Below are positions 23,970 through 42,048 of a stretch of 64,000 nt of DNA, piece after piece. The notes under the pieces are model-generated. The model was not told where the DNA came from, searched no databases, and saw nothing but the letters and a program-made list of their open reading frames with translations. The stretch comes from Amaranthus tricolor (taxonomy: Eukaryota > Streptophyta > Magnoliopsida > Caryophyllales > Amaranthaceae): NCBI RefSeq assembly GCF_026212465.1, contig NC_080060.1, forward strand, positions 17,365,797-17,429,796, given 5' to 3'. Position 1 is the first letter of the stretch; each line of letters starts with the position of its first letter. The position numbers were made by a program, and so were the translations under genes.

Positions 23970-24817
23970 CACATACATATTATTTGTTCAATAATCATCT
24001 CAATCTACATGGATTGAAGAAATTCCAATCTATGTATGAACCAAAAAATTTAATGTGAAACCCATTTTTTCAGATATGATTCGAGCTTTAACTAAATGCA
24101 AAATAGTGTTTTAAGATCTAATTAAACAATCTACATCATAAAAATAAAAAAAGAATTTGTAAAAAAATCAAGACATACCAAAAAAGCATACATCAGATTA
24201 ACACAAATTGTTAATTTTTCTTCGGTCTATGAATGTATTCATCATCTGAAATTCAAGAAGATTTTCGAGAAGATGTCGATTCAACGGCATTTCATAGAGC
24301 TTAGGAGTTGATTGTTTGATTTTTGATTTGAAAAATACAAAGATATGTGTTTCTATTTAAAACTAATAATCGAAATAGTATTATAAAGATACTTTTTGAA
24401 ATTGAATAAAGGAAGAAAGGGAAAATTGAGTGAATGGACTTTGTTTTTTTTCAGATGAAAAATGAGTGAAAATGCAGAAATTTGGTTTAAAGGTTCTTTA
24501 GTTTATAAAGATGCTAAATTTACTAAGCAAGAATCATTCAATTCAATTTGTTTTTAAAAATTATAAGTTACTCAGATTAATTAATTTTTAGGAAGACTAT
24601 AAATGACACGTTGGATGAGAACAGTTGGTTCATGAACAGTAGAACATGCTCTTATAGAACCAAAATTATGATGGAACTATCATTTTTCAGCTATATTTAA
24701 TTGATCTTATCCAATAATTATGCTTGTATATATAATTACATGATAGTGAAAATTTTTTGTTTGATTTTGATTTTTGAGTCTAATTTTTGTTGTACAGCTT
24801 CTAATCAATTCTCATAA
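23970..24817. other. Non-coding interval upstream of the Harbinger transposase
   Basis: AT-rich sequence with no supported ORF. It may be Harbinger leader or intron, or flank of the LTR-like block. Confidence 0.35.
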
Positions 24818-26306
24818 ATGGATCGAATTATGCAATCCTTACGAACAAAAAGACATCTAAAACAACTTCAATTGGTAGTAACAAATGTAGTTGTAGTTCT
24901 TATGATGTATTGGGTTTGGTATATGACAAGTGTTGCTACGGTTAGGGGTGTTCAATTGATCCAAAGTAAAAGAACGAAATAGAAAAATATTGCGCTTAAA
25001 AATTATGCATCGCTTAATACAAGGAAGTGATGTGCATTGCAAAAGTGAACTTCGGGTTAATAGACAAACCTTTAATATTATTTGTGAGATGCTTAAGGAG
25101 ATTGGAGGCCTCACTCGGACAAAAAATATGTCTCTTGATGAGATAGTTACCATGTTTTTGTACACTTTAGCTCAACATAAAAAAATAGATCTATTGCTCT
25201 CTTTTCCATAGGAAGTGGAGAGACCGTGAGTCGGCAATTCAACTTATGTCTGAGGGCTATACTTAAGTTGCATGACCATTTGCTTTACAAGCCCAAACCA
25301 ATATTAGAAGAATGTGAAGAAGAAAGGTGGAAACCTTTTAAGGTACTAGTTGCTTAATCATCTAATTTTTACCCATAATCTTACGTGTATTTATAAGAGT
25401 GATTTTGTTTATTTGATTTTATAGAATTGTTTAGGAGCGTTGGATGGTACCTACATAAATGTAACTGTACATCCCCAAGAACGTGGTAAATATCGGACAA
25501 GAAAAAGCACCATTGCTATGAATGTGTTAGGTGTTTGTGCACCCAACATGCAATTTATCTTTGTTCTTCCGGGTTGGGAAGGCTCTGCTCACGATGTCCG
25601 ACAATGCTCTCACTAGGTCAAATGGCTTTAGGGTTCCTAGAGGTAAATTTAACATGTATTTATTAAAAGAAGAATTATATAGTTAATAAAACTCACTTTA
25701 ATAATCGAATTTCAATAATTTTGAAGGTAACTATTATTTAGTCGATGGGGGGGGGGGGGGGGGTATACAAACTGTGAGGGTTTTCTTGCTCCATATAGAG
25801 GGCAACTATAATTTCAATAATTTTGAAGGTAACTATTATTTAGTCGATGGGGAGGGGGGGGGGGGTATACAAACTGTGAGGGTTTTCTTGCTCCATATAG
25901 AGGGCAACTATATCATCTTAAGGGATGGACAGATAGACAACCACTAACTGCAGAAGAGTATTACAATATGAAGAATGCTCGAGCAAGAAATGTAATTGAA
26001 AGATGTTTTGGGTTACTTAAAGGGAGATGGAGTATACTTCGAAGCCCCTCCTTTTTCCTTATTCGAACTCAAGGACGTATTGTGATGGCTTGTTGTTTAC
26101 TTCATAATTTAATAAGGAAAGTGATGCCCACAGATGATGTAGAAGAAGAGAATATGAGTAATGACGATTCCGATAACGATTCCGATGATGAAGTTGAATA
26201 CATTACTACAATAGCTACTTCTGATCGATGGACTAATTATAGAAATATGTTAGCTCAAGATTTGTTTAATGCTTGGAGGGCAAGAGTTAGACAAGGTTTG
26301 TACTAA
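24818..26306 (+). pseudogene. PIF/Harbinger transposase
   Basis: DDE transposase of the PIF/Harbinger superfamily. From the ATG at 24818 a short N-terminal exon enters, after a frame change near 24980, the conserved N-terminal domain (IMHRLIQGSDVHCKSELRVN, IGGLTRTKNMSLDEIVTMFL). The catalytic part follows after a break and an intron: LGALDGTYINVTVH (first Asp, near 25440) and LPGWEGSAHDVR (second Asp). YYLVDGG-YTNCEGFLAPYRGQ is split by a poly-G expansion and duplicated. IERCFGLLKGRW (catalytic Glu, near 25998) comes next. It ends LFNAWRARVRQGLY at 26306. Introns are plausible before 25425 and before 25727. Frameshifts, the poly-G tract and the duplication make it non-functional. A Myb/SANT partner lies 170 bp downstream on the same strand, the usual Harbinger pairing. 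Confidence 0.88.
25709..25912 (+). repeat. Tandem duplication of about 103 bp containing poly-G tracts
   Basis: Two adjacent copies (25709-25811 and 25812-25912) span an intron end and the exon coding YYLVDGGYTNCEGFLAPYRG. Each has an expanded G tract where the code needs only GATGGNGGN: G17 in the first copy, G4-A-G11 in the second. Confidence 0.9.
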
Positions 26307-26473
26307 ACGATTGTTTAATTGTTTGAATGCTACGTCTGCCACACAATCATACCAATAGATTCTTTAAGAACAAGATTCATACATTTTTAGTTCCTGATAC
26401 TTTCTGATTATTGTGCAGTGACAAAATATAAATAATTTCACTTTAGTTTATATGTATATTGCAGGTACTTGAA

Positions 26474-27639
26474 ATGGAGGTGAATACCATTAGCCAAGAG
26501 GGAAGTAGTAGAGGGAGGGGCAAGAATAAGCGCTTTTGGACATGTCAAGAAGATTCGATGCTAATAAAGTATTTACACCAATTGTCTACTGATCCTAAGT
26601 GGAAAGGTGAGGGCGGTTTTAAAAATGGTTACATGAGTAGGTTGGAAGAGTTGATTAATGGTGAGCTTCCTAGTTGTGGTTTGAAGGCTTTTCCGCACAT
26701 TGAATCAAGAATCAAACATTAGTCAGAGAAATACAGTGCACTAGCTGAGATGTTATCTACTTCGGGATTTGGATGGGATGCCGATAAGAAGATTTTGCAA
26801 GTAGAGAGAGCAGTGTTCGATGAACGGGCAAAGGTAAAGTTTTCTGAGATCTTTTATACATTACTTTCTGAATATTGTGCAAAAGGTCTACTGGTATGTT
26901 TTTGTTTCTTGTTTTGGGTTTTGTAGATGGGGTTTTTGAAAGGTACATGCAAGTTTCGTGCCATTATTCAATGCTTTTGTACACTTCATTAAACTTTCTT
27001 GTTTTGGAATAGGTTCATAAGAAGGCTAAAGGATTGTATGGGGTACCTTTTCCTCACTATGACATCCTTTAGGAGATTTATGCTAAAGATAAGGCCACGG
27101 GTGATCAAAGTGAGTCTTTTGTGGAAGCAATCAATAGCATAGATGTTGAAGTTACAAAGAAGTCAATTTTCATAGCTAGTGATGAGGAGGATGATGCGGA
27201 TTCAAGAAGCCGGTCGACTACTCACTCTATACAATTCAAGAAGCGCTCGATTAAACAAGAGAATGATAATTCAACATCTTCAAAAGAACCCAAGCTCAAG
27301 GAATTGAAACGAAAGAAAAATCTTCAAAGTGATGTTGATAATTTGGTTTCTTCTCTTCATGAAGCTACAAGTAATTTCGGGGAAATTTTTGATAATATTA
27401 ATGCTAATCTTGGCACGATGGCTAATGCGTGGGCCAAAGCCGAGGAGAGAGAGCAGAAGATGGATGAAAAAGTGAATAAAGTCTTGGAAGAGGTTATGAA
27501 ATTAGATGGCATCTCACCCTCTGAAGCTTTAAAAGTAGCTACAATTCTCATTGCTGAAGAACACAAGCTTCACATCTTTTATCAAGCTCATTCGAACCTC
27601 AAGAAACAATATGTGCTCGATCTTCTTAAGAAAAAGTGA
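26474..27639 (+). pseudogene. Harbinger Myb/SANT-like protein
   Basis: DNA-binding partner of PIF/Harbinger transposase, thought to direct transposase to the element ends and the nucleus. The first exon starts near 26474 (MEVNTISQEGS) and has the Myb/SANT core: FWTCQEDSMLIKYLHQL, then DPKWKGEGGFKNGYMSRLEEL and HIESRIKH. A TAG at 26720 interrupts where the family has a residue before the KxYxAxxxML helix, then the frame continues to FDERAK at about 26834. An intron follows (gtaaag...ag). Exon 2 starts near 27013 (VHKKAKGLYGVPFPHYD), has a TAG near 27070, then an acidic/basic linker and a coiled-coil-like C terminus ending at 27639. Two in-frame stops make it a pseudogene. Confidence 0.85.
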
Positions 27640-28044
27640 AAGTGGTCTTCTAAAAAGACATGAGTTGAGATGTTGTTATTAGTGGTTGAACTTGTAGTAT
27701 GTGCTTGCAGATTATTAGTTAAATACTTGAATAACAGTATTGCAAATTGCTATGTTTATCTTATTTAGGCTTGAACTATGTTGAGTTTTATCAAGGAAAT
27801 CTTGTTTTAATGTTTGCTTAAGTTAATTTTTGTACAAAAATGGACAAAATGCCCTTTGCAGATTATTACAAAAAAATCAACTTATGTGACAAACCAAACA
27901 ATAAGTAAGGGAAACGTAAACAAGTGTTTCCCTTACATTGTTATACTAAACAACATATAACCATAACCCTTACCTTTACCCTTACCCCTCTTTATTAATT
28001 CTCTTTCCCTTACATTTTCTCTTTCCATACCAAACACCTCCTTA

Positions 28045-28585
28045 AAGTAGTACTAATCTGTTAAAAATAAATTATCAACCGTAGTGAAACGCAAACATCA
28101 ACATCTAACTCAAATTGAGATTCATAACAATTATTATCTTAAGGGTTTTCATTGTTCAATAAGGATTAATTTAACCGTGTTGTTATTTCTTGACTTGCAG
28201 TTGTCAGTTACATTGCAATTTCAATGGCCCTTAGAATTGCTCCTTCAAATGTGGCAGTAAAGAGACCTCGATTTTTATCACAGGCTATGTGTTTCCAATA
28301 CTAAACAGTCACTCTACAAACCAATGTCAACTGGTGTCATAGGATATTGGGATACAAAAGCATACCAAATACAGTAACAAAATAATGTAATAGTGCAATG
28401 TAGTCCACAAGTCACATTGAGTTTTCTAAGCTCCGCCACCCGCTCTACATTAGTTTCTCGAGCTGCCTCTTGCTGCTTAGCAAGTCATGCTACTTTCTTG
28501 TTTGTATAAGATTGTAAAGAACCATGCAACACTGAGTCTGGAACACAACAACAAACAAACATATAAGAATAATTCATAAAGTAAT
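28045..28585. other. Interval with no assigned gene
   Basis: Lies between the Harbinger right end and the CACTA-type element. Minus-strand frames near 28400-28520 give short protein-like pieces (QEAARETNVERVAELRKLN) that were not recognised. Flanks of the CACTA element at 28.58 and 32.12 kb may once have been contiguous. Confidence 0.35.
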
Positions 28586-28840
28586 CACTACAAATAAGTA
28601 TTGAATTGGCGACAACGCATTTCGTCACCATTTGATAGCTAAATGGTCCAAAAGTGGGCCGGGCGACGGGATCAAAGGCGGTCGCTATTTCGTTTGTCGC
28701 TAATTTAAAAATGGACGCCATTTCCTCGCCATTTTCTCAAAAAATTTTGGCGACCAACGGGCGACGTCTTTTCCATCGCCAAAAAGAAAAGTGAAATGGC
28801 GACCATACTGCCCGTCGCTCGCTGGGCGACCACCCTTCCA

Positions 28841-29406
<566 letters not shown>

Positions 29407-29536
29407 TTATATATATTTTGTATTTGTTGTAATATTAAGATAAAAATATATACACATAAAACAAATAAATAAAAATAAAGAGCTGAAAATATATAAAACT
29501 AAAGTTTATTTACAAAGTCACAAAAATTACATATAT

Positions 29537-30924
29537 TCATTCATTTGGAGGAGGTGGGGGAGGGGGTTGATACAAATTGAGATGCGATTGAATGAATTTC
29601 AAAAAGCGTTCTCGTTCTCTTTGAATTTGTTCAGTCAGCCTTTGGTGAGTCTCATAGGCAGTCTGAGCATTTCCCATTCATACCGCTTCCCATAATTGAT
29701 TATTGAACTCCATTTGCCATGCTTCTAAATCCACAAACCTTTGTTGAATAATGGCATCATAATCAAGTTGTGCGGGCTGAGAAGACGGAATATCCATTGG
29801 CTCAGGTAGATAAATAATTTGAGAGGCAGACCCAACCTCAAATATCTCTTTGCTTTTTTTTTTCTTGAGCCGCTTTCTACATTTTTAATAGAATCCAACC
29901 AAATTTGACTTGGGTCGCGGGTTGGATGCTCCTCCATCAAAGAACGATATTCATCCTTCAATGAAACAAAGAAATCAATTACAAATAAACAAAGTATTAA
30001 TTGATACTTAAAAAAAAAGAAATAAACAAGTTTAAAAGATTATTACATAAACTTTTTGTGACTTGCTATTAGTCCATTGAGAACAATCCCCTATTTCAGT
30101 GTCAAAGACCCCATGTGTTCGTGTAAATATTTCATAGGCTGTGGGTCTTTGACCTTTTGATTGTTCCTGAAATATTTAAAAAAAACGATTTAAAATTAAA
30201 CAAAAAAGAATAAAAAAAATTCAATATAATACTACTTAATTAACTAAATATTCACCAAATCCCGTATTGTCCTGGCATGCGGGACTGAGCCACCTATATG
30301 GGTGGCTTCAGCTTTCTCTCTTCCTCCACGTCGATTGGACGAATTCCTAGTCGAAACAGCTTTATTATCTGGGCGTTCCCTATTAGCCTTCCATCGCGCC
30401 CAGGTATCATTATCGATGGAAGGAGGTTTAAAATCAGGCTTGCTTTTCAATGTGTTGCGCCATTTGAAAAGCATATCCGCATAGCGCTTTGCGGCTTTTT
30501 CCTCCCATGACCTCCGACCGAAATGTTCGAGGCGAGGATCCCATTTGTATTGTTTCTAAATACATATATGTTTCAACAAATAAAATACTTAAAATAATCT
30601 CTATATAATAGGTCTGAAAATAAACAGCTAGATAATAATTATACCTTAAATTCATTAAAATAAAAATCTTTCGTGGGTTTGGTGACACCCTTCCAATTAC
30701 TACCTTCAACATCTTGTTTGTAGTTAAAGGTTGCTCTTATTTTTGATGCGATGATATTCTTGGATATCAGATTAAATCTTACAATAATTAACAAAATCAG
30801 TTTACAATGAAATTTTAATAACGAAAAAATATTAATGATAATAAGATTATAAAAAAATTTACTTGTTTATGGTTAGTAGCCATGGAAGATTCGGACGAGG
30901 ATCGTCTCCATCGTCCTCTTCCAT
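29537..30924 (-). pseudogene. Plant transposase, Ptta/En/Spm type (TNP1-like)
   Basis: Accessory DNA-binding protein of CACTA elements (Transposase_24 family). A likely start at 30924 reads MEEDDGDDPRPNLPWLLTIN. After an intron follow NWKGVTKPTKDFYFNEFK, then YKWDPRLEHFGRRSWEEKAA, the family core DNDTWARWKANRER.DN and NRRGGREKAEATHIGGSVPH, then EIFTRTHG and DEYRSLMEEHPTRDPSQIWL. The C-terminal part is a coiled-coil-like LTEQIQRERERFLKFIQSHL followed by a run of prolines, ending at 29537. Introns are visible near 30545-30645, 30040-30170 and 29960-30040. A frame change at the A/T run near 29855 and a TGA for Trp near 29679 disable it. Confidence 0.85.
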
Positions 30925-31530
30925 ATTATTTATGGAATCACTTGGAGTATTTCATCTGGTTCCTTATAATAATAATTTTTACACTTTTTACAAGGACATA
31001 GATAATCTCAGAACTCATGCTATTTGTACGAGCAAAATCTAAAAACTCTTCCAACCCTCTCATAAATCTTAAACTAAACTTTCCAGTTTTTCGTCGGTTG
31101 TACATCCAACTTCTTTCTTACCTAAAATTCATTTTTAACACCTATATATAATATAATAATATAATTATTCAACTGATTAGTAAAGTAAGTTAATGACAAT
31201 AAAAATATTTAAAATAATTCATGAAAATAACAATATATGATAATAATATAATTATTTTAATAACAATTATTACAGCAAATTAATGACAATAAAAATAAAA
31301 TAAAAAAAATATAAAAAAATCATGTAAATAACAAAGAAAATAAAATATGTACTATTAAATAATCAAATTAAATCAAATTAATGACAATAAAAATTAAATA
31401 AAAATAATAAAAATAAATAAAACAACTCATGTAAAGATAAAAAAGAAGCTACATAATAAGAAAATCACTAACCTCTTCTAATTCTTTGATTTCCGAGATA
31501 TACAATGCACAACAATTCTGCATCTTATTT
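30925..31530. other. AT-rich non-coding part of the CACTA-type element
   Basis: Leader- and promoter-side DNA of the TNP1-like gene, extremely AT-rich (words such as AATAAAAATAAATAA). No other feature is supported. Confidence 0.5.
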
Positions 31531-31539
31531 ATACAAAAT

Positions 31540-32075
31540 ATGGCGACAACACGGCAATTACAAACCCAGCGCCATTTTCCAAATTCAAATTCAAAAAATA
31601 CGGAAAAACAAGTGGTGACCAAAAGGCTTCCAAGCTATCCGTCACCTGTATTTAAAAAAAAATAAAATATAAAACAAAAAAATTAGAGACGAGATGGCGA
31701 TTATAATCCTCTTCGTCAACAATTTAAAAAAAAAATACTGTCTTTTGGCGACCAAATGGCGACCACTAAAACCCGTCGCAAACGATTAAAATAAAAAAAA
31801 AATTAATTATCGTATTGGCGACTAATTGGCGACCACTGAAACCCGTCTCAAAAGATTAAAACAAAAAAAAAATTAATGTTGTATTAGGCGACTAATTGGC
31901 GACCGCTGTACCCGTCGCCACCTATTGTAAAAAAATAAAAATTAATAACTGTATTTGGCGAGTGATTGGCGACCACGTTTCCGGTCGCCAAAGTACTTTT
32001 CCAATTGGCGACTAACCTTACCCTCGCCTTGCCGTCGCCACTGGCGACCAACTTTTTCCCTCTCCATTTTGCCAT
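31540..32075. repeat. Subterminal GGCGAC repeat array
   Basis: About six units of roughly 70 bp, each with GGCGAC...GGCGACCAC and a closing CCCGTCGCC, separated by A-rich spacers (clear near 31745, 31815, 31887, 31957 and 32000). Similar motifs lie in the left subterminal region (28606-28890). They are probable binding sites for the TNP1-like protein, by analogy with En/Spm. Confidence 0.8.
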
Positions 32076-32499
32076 CGCTATTTCATTTTTTATTTACAAT
32101 TAATTGTAATTAGTGATTTAGCTACACAAACTACAAAATAAGTTTTTCCTTTGAAAATCACAAGACCAAAACTAACCAAGTGTGATATGTTGAAAACATA
32201 CAGGAGGCACCTTCAAAAACGTACAATATAAATATACTTAAAAACCATAAACTTTCTAAACTTGTAGCAGAAGAAACTGCACTTCTCAGACTAGAAGTAA
32301 ACACCACATACAACGAGCAAAAGAAAATCAGTCCTCTTTGGTTAGGTATGTTTCTAATTCCATTCAGGATGCTGTTGTTCGATGTTGTTGTTGTTACTAA
32401 TGTTCCTGCCGCTATTGTAGGTACTAACGAGCAAAATAAAATTGAACAATGACAGTGGGCTATACTATACTATTAAACAACACATAATTTTGCACACAC

Positions 32500-34133
32500 A
32501 TGAGCTGACAAGGCTGAATGGCAAGACCTACATCGATTTGAAAGGCATGTATCAATTGCAGAGAAGATTGATACAATTAATTCGTTTGAAGAAGCAAGCA
32601 TAAGACTAACCACTGCTTATAGATATCTGTCTCAAAATGTAGGGGGTGACGAGGTTGTGGGGCATACACTATCTGATCATATCAACTATGTCAATAGATA
32701 ACATTCTGTAATATATAGTTGGGCTTATGATAAAATACATTTGCTATTATACTCATAAATATTTGGTATTGTAATATGAATTATTTGATTTAGTGTAATT
32801 GTGTTTAGTCTTTAAATAATATATAATTGATATTATATGTGCTTGTATTTGGCTTTATAGTCAACAATATTTGGTTTTATGTTACCAAATTTGTTTTACT
32901 ATATATATTTGGTTTTATGTGTTAATATTGTGTCTTATAATAGCACATATTTGGTATTATTTTTTCGGCAGATTGAGGATGAAAGCAATAGAAGGGGATG
33001 ATGCTCAAATGGTAATTGACAAGTTAATAGAGGAGTCGAAAAAAGATCCTGATTTTTCTATCGCGTAAAATTGAATGATCAAGGTTCAACTTATAGCTTT
33101 ATTCTGAAGTAAAAGTATGATGAGGAAAGACTACCAAAATTACAGAGACGTGGTCATATTTGATACAACTTATCGCACTAATCGTTATAATCTCATATGT
33201 GGACAGTGTGGATAAATAATCACTGAAAAACTGTTATGTTTGAGTGTTTATTTATTGCAGACGAGAAGGTGGAATCATTTGAATGGATTCTTGGACAGTT
33301 TAAGAAGGTCATGAATAATTAATCTTCAATTTCAATCTTCACTGATTAAGACTTTGCGATGTCAAAAGCAATTGAAAAGGTAACAAATATTTGACACTAT
33401 GTTATATTATATTTGGTTATAAATAAACTATATTTGTTATTATATTTTATTATTTTTTTATATATAGTATTATATTTGGGGATATATAATAGTACATTTT
33501 GAGTTATACAATATTATATTTAGTATTATAATTTGCAGGTATTTCCAGATACAAAGCATAGATTATGCTTGTGGCACCTGTTAAAAAATGCAGTGTCACG
33601 TTTTGGATCGTTAAAGTCAAAAGCTGGATTCAACGGAGCTTTTCATAAATGCTTGATGGGATGCAACAATGAGGAGGAATTTAATCAGTGTTGGAATAAT
33701 ATGGTAATAACATACAACATGAAAGAGAATGAAGAATTCTACAACTAGTTTGATCAACTACACAAAATAAGACACAAATGGTGTACAAGATTAAGTAAAG
33801 ATTTCTTCTCAGCCGGGATTCTATGCTCTCAAAGGAGTGAATCAACAAACAGTGCTATTGGATTTGAAGCAACAAAAACAATAAGTTTGACACAATTTTA
33901 TAAGATTTTTCAAAACACCATTGAACAATGGAGGTAAAAGAGAGATTGAAGCAGAATTTTACTGTTCAAGAACAACACCATCTTCTAGTCTACATATTGT
34001 TGGTTTGCTCAAACAAACAACTGAGGTTTATACTGCAACTCTATTTAGAGATTTTGAAGAGGAGTTCAAAATAGCTATATCATGTTATGTGATTGAAGTT
34101 ACGCAAGATAAAGGATTAAAAGTATACAAGTAA
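32500..34133 (+). pseudogene. FAR1/MULE-type transposase remnant
   Basis: Remnant of a Mutator-derived FAR1-like gene. Readable pieces in order are EKIDTINSFEEASIRLTTAYR with GGDEVVGHTLSDHINYVN (32530-32700), MKAIEGDDAQMVIDKLIEES (near 32980) and DVVIFDTTYRTNRYNLICG (near 33150, first catalytic Asp in FDTTY). Then come ADEKVESFEW and FKKVMNN (33255-33320), FPDTKHRLCLWHLLKNAVSR (33540), and the FSAGILCSQRSESTNSA region (near 33810). TEVYTATLFRDFEEEFKIA lies near 34025. The order matches FAR1-related proteins. Stops and frameshifts are frequent. AT-rich repeats with TTTGGTATTATA separate the exons. No zinc finger or complete DDE domain remains. Confidence 0.85.
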
Positions 34134-34149
34134 GTTTAAACTTGGTCTA

Positions 34150-34545
<396 letters not shown>

Positions 34546-34692
34546 TTAGGGTGTGGATGGAAGATAAGAGAATATGCGCACAAACTGTTGCTTTTCGGGA
34601 TTCAACAACAAGCCAAATATGTCGAAAACATCATCCACTGTGATGTTATAATTGGGTTGGTTGGACAAACATTGTATCCGGTTTACAGCGTC

Positions 34693-34697
<5 letters not shown>

Positions 34698-34785
<88 letters not shown>
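34698..34785. repeat. (AT)n microsatellite
   Basis: A pure AT dinucleotide run of about 88 bp, downstream of the FAR1-like remnant. Confidence 0.95.
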
Positions 34786-34787
<2 letters not shown>

Positions 34788-35156
34788 CGAAAGGACAGAA
34801 GTTGACAATATGCAATGCGATAATGGCACGTTCTTTGCATGTTAATGAGTATATACCAACGCAATATGATATCAACATAATAACCTCACATTATTTTACC
34901 TAATCCATTTCATAATTCTCACAAAGTAGAGAGCACGCAGTAACCATGATTGATAATTGTGTCCGACAAACAAGAATGAAATCATAACCTTGTATAGTTG
35001 TATTATCCTGTAATAATTAAAGTCCTGGCAACAGTGATTGAATGAATGAAGAGGAAAACTGGCAACTTCACCATCATTGATTGAATCTTTGAATGAATGA
35101 AGAGGAAAACTTCACATAAATATAAAAATTATTAAAAGTTTGCTTGCATTGAGTGT

Positions 35157-35451
35157 AAATATTTAAGGGGTAAATAAAAATCAAAGTAGAAAAATAATGT
35201 TAATCAAAAAGAAGTTTAAAAAAATTTAATTGTTAGAGAGGTGGAATAATTGGTTAGAAGGTAATGAAATGGATAAAACAACAATTATTTCTTCATATTG
35301 GGGGTAAATTTAAGGGGTAAATAGAAGTCAAAGTAAAAAAAACAATGTTAATTAAAAAGAAGTTGAAAGAAATTTAATTGTAGAGAGGTAGAAGAACCGG
35401 TTAGAAGGTAATGAAATGGATAAAACAACAATTATTTCTTCATATTGAGGG
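35157..35451. repeat. Tandem duplication of about 147 bp
   Basis: Two adjacent copies (35157-35303 and 35304-35451) share TTTAAGGGGTAAATA, then GAAGTTTAAAA or GAAGTTGAAAG. Both then have GTTAGAAGGTAATGAAATGG and ACAACAATTATTTCTTCATA. Divergence is about 10%. Non-coding. Confidence 0.85.
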
Positions 35452-36468
35452 TTTAAATTTACCTTAGGGGAGAATAGAGGAATACTTTCCTCCAAATGAG
35501 GAAAATCATCATCCTTTTTTATTCATCTTTTTTAGTTTATTCTCATTTTACATCTTTAACAAGTATTTCAATTACTTAATTTGCACCTCCACTTATCTTT
35601 ATTTCATTATTTTGACTTTTTTAACCCTAAATATTTATACTCAATTCAAACGACCTCTAAAAACTTTAGTACGTCTTTCCAAAAACGAATTAAAAGAAAT
35701 TATAAAGGTTTAGTAATCCATCAAACAAGAAAAAAAAATTGTAATTTAGATAAATATATTTATATACGCATGAAGAGTTCAAGTAAACGTAGACTATCGA
35801 GCCATTAAATAAATGATTATAGTATAGTACCAATAAGGAATCATATCAAAATTCACTATAACTATATAAATAATCAATCAAAAGAATTAAACGAATCATA
35901 AAAAAAGACTGTCCTAAACAAAGAATAAACCCTCTAGAATTTGTTATGTAAACCACGTTATGATCCTACAATAAACCCCAAAAAAAATGTTTCGATCACA
36001 GCAGACCTGTGGCCGAAATCGAGCTTTCCAAGTTGTTGCCCATACCTTCACTCGTTAGCAAGCTTCACAAGCATAACGGCTTCCTGAAGCATTGAACTTT
36101 CCAGCAGAAGGCAGAAAGTCTCAAATATTCCCACGCATAACAGCTTCCAGTATTTTCAGCCAAAATGAGAGCACATGCAAAAAATAATTGATCTTCTAAA
36201 TACATTATGCTCTTTTCTTCTTTTCTTTTTCTTTTTAATATAGCCTATAAATTAAGTAAATACATGTCATACTTGGCCTATTTATACTAACATAGAAGTA
36301 TATGCTTAACAAATGGACTATTTTTTCATATCAATCACTTATATTCCTAAAGTTAGGCTGGATAAAAGCTGTATGATGGTGTAGCAACAAGTGGAAGCTG
36401 TACCAATGGGATTAGATTGTACATATGTTGAGTGTATTTTTGTTCTTTAGTCTGTTCAGCCTGGTAAA
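35452..36468. other. Downstream flank of the epimerase gene
   Basis: The part near 36469 is presumably 3' UTR of the epimerase (minus strand). Between 36000 and 36160 a GC-richer segment has two similar words (GCATAACGGCTTCCTGAAGC and GCATAACAGCTTCCAG). No gene was recognised there. Confidence 0.4.
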
Positions 36469-41208
<4,740 letters not shown>

Positions 41209-41400
41209 TGTTAAAGCTTGTTCCAGATTACGCGGTTCTCTATGGATGGAATTTACCTGTATTTTGATTTTTTTTTAGAAAGATCCAAAAACTGAGGAAG
41301 AGAGAGAAAGTGAAGCAAGAATCGAAATTTGGAAATTTGGAGAGAGAAAGATAGTGGGCAGACAGAGAAAGAAGAGTACATATAAGAGAACATTCCCTTC
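41209..41400 (-). promoter_or_regulatory. Epimerase 5' UTR and core promoter
   Basis: On the minus strand a TATA-like TTATATG lies at about 41381-41387, about 175 bp before the start codon. It predicts transcription from about 41350. The leader is CT-rich (CTTTCTCTCTCC), common in plant leaders. Only about 115 bp separate the TATA-like motif from the MULE edge at 41503. Transcript start is inferred. Confidence 0.5.
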
Positions 41401-41697
41401 CCGGTTCCAGCAAGGGATCTCGATGGTTAAAAAGTCGAGACTCGGGGAAAGAAGGAAGCAAGGAGAAGGTTGGCCATATTTGTTACTTTTTGTATTACTT
41501 TAAGAAATGATTAGTGGTATCGCTCAATTTTTTTATTATAAATGGTATTTTTAATTTTTTTTATTATTAATGGTATTCTTGAGTCTATTCCTATTATATT
41601 GCGTAAAAAAAAATTCCCACTTTAAATAATTTGGGAAAGTATTTCCCACAATACCGTCCACGAGGAAAAGTGTTTTTTTTTTAAATTTTTTCAGACA

Positions 41698-41828
41698 AAA
41701 CCGCCACTTGAGATGGCGGTTTGCCTTAAGCAGAAAAACGCCACATGAAGTGGCGGTTTGGTCAAGGCAAACCGCCATCTCATGTGGCGGTTTGGTCCCT
41801 GGTAAACCGCCACTTCATGTGGCGGTTT
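41698..41828. repeat. Four 25-bp palindromes near the left MULE end
   Basis: Palindromes of type AAACCGCCA-N7-TGGCGGTTT start near 41698, 41735, 41769 and 41804, a spacing of 34-37 bp. They could be protein-binding sites or hairpins. A matching set lies at the right end. Confidence 0.92.
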
Positions 41829-42048
41829 GCTTATGGCATTTTATTTTTTTTATTTTTTTTTCTTTCATTTTAAAATAGTGAACGCAACATGCATTAAAGT
41901 AGTTCAATACCATCTATTCCATAATAATCAATTACGAACCAGCTTGTTTTGGAAAAAATAATTATGAAAATAATACAAAGATATATTACAATTATGGAAA
42001 CTCATACAAGAAGTTCAAGTCATATAAGAATATACAAAGTTTGTTAAA

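Larger units (their letters stand above)
20132..28041 (+). mobile_element. PIF/Harbinger element, decayed and interrupted (inferred span)
   Basis: The left end GGGCCTGTTTGGTATAAG is preceded by TTA (20129-20131). The right end CCATACCAAACACCTCC is followed by TTA (28042-28044). Between them lie the two genes expected of an autonomous Harbinger, transposase and Myb/SANT protein, in the plus orientation. The span of 7.9 kb is long and includes an LTR-like block at 21-24 kb, probably a later insertion. The two ends match only over the first dozen bases, so pairing them is an inference. Confidence 0.5.

Noticed and set aside
36000..36160. Possible 3' fragment of another gene (repeated GCATAAC.GCTTCC words)
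   Set aside because: Short, broken in all frames, and not recognised; it could be part of the epimerase downstream region.
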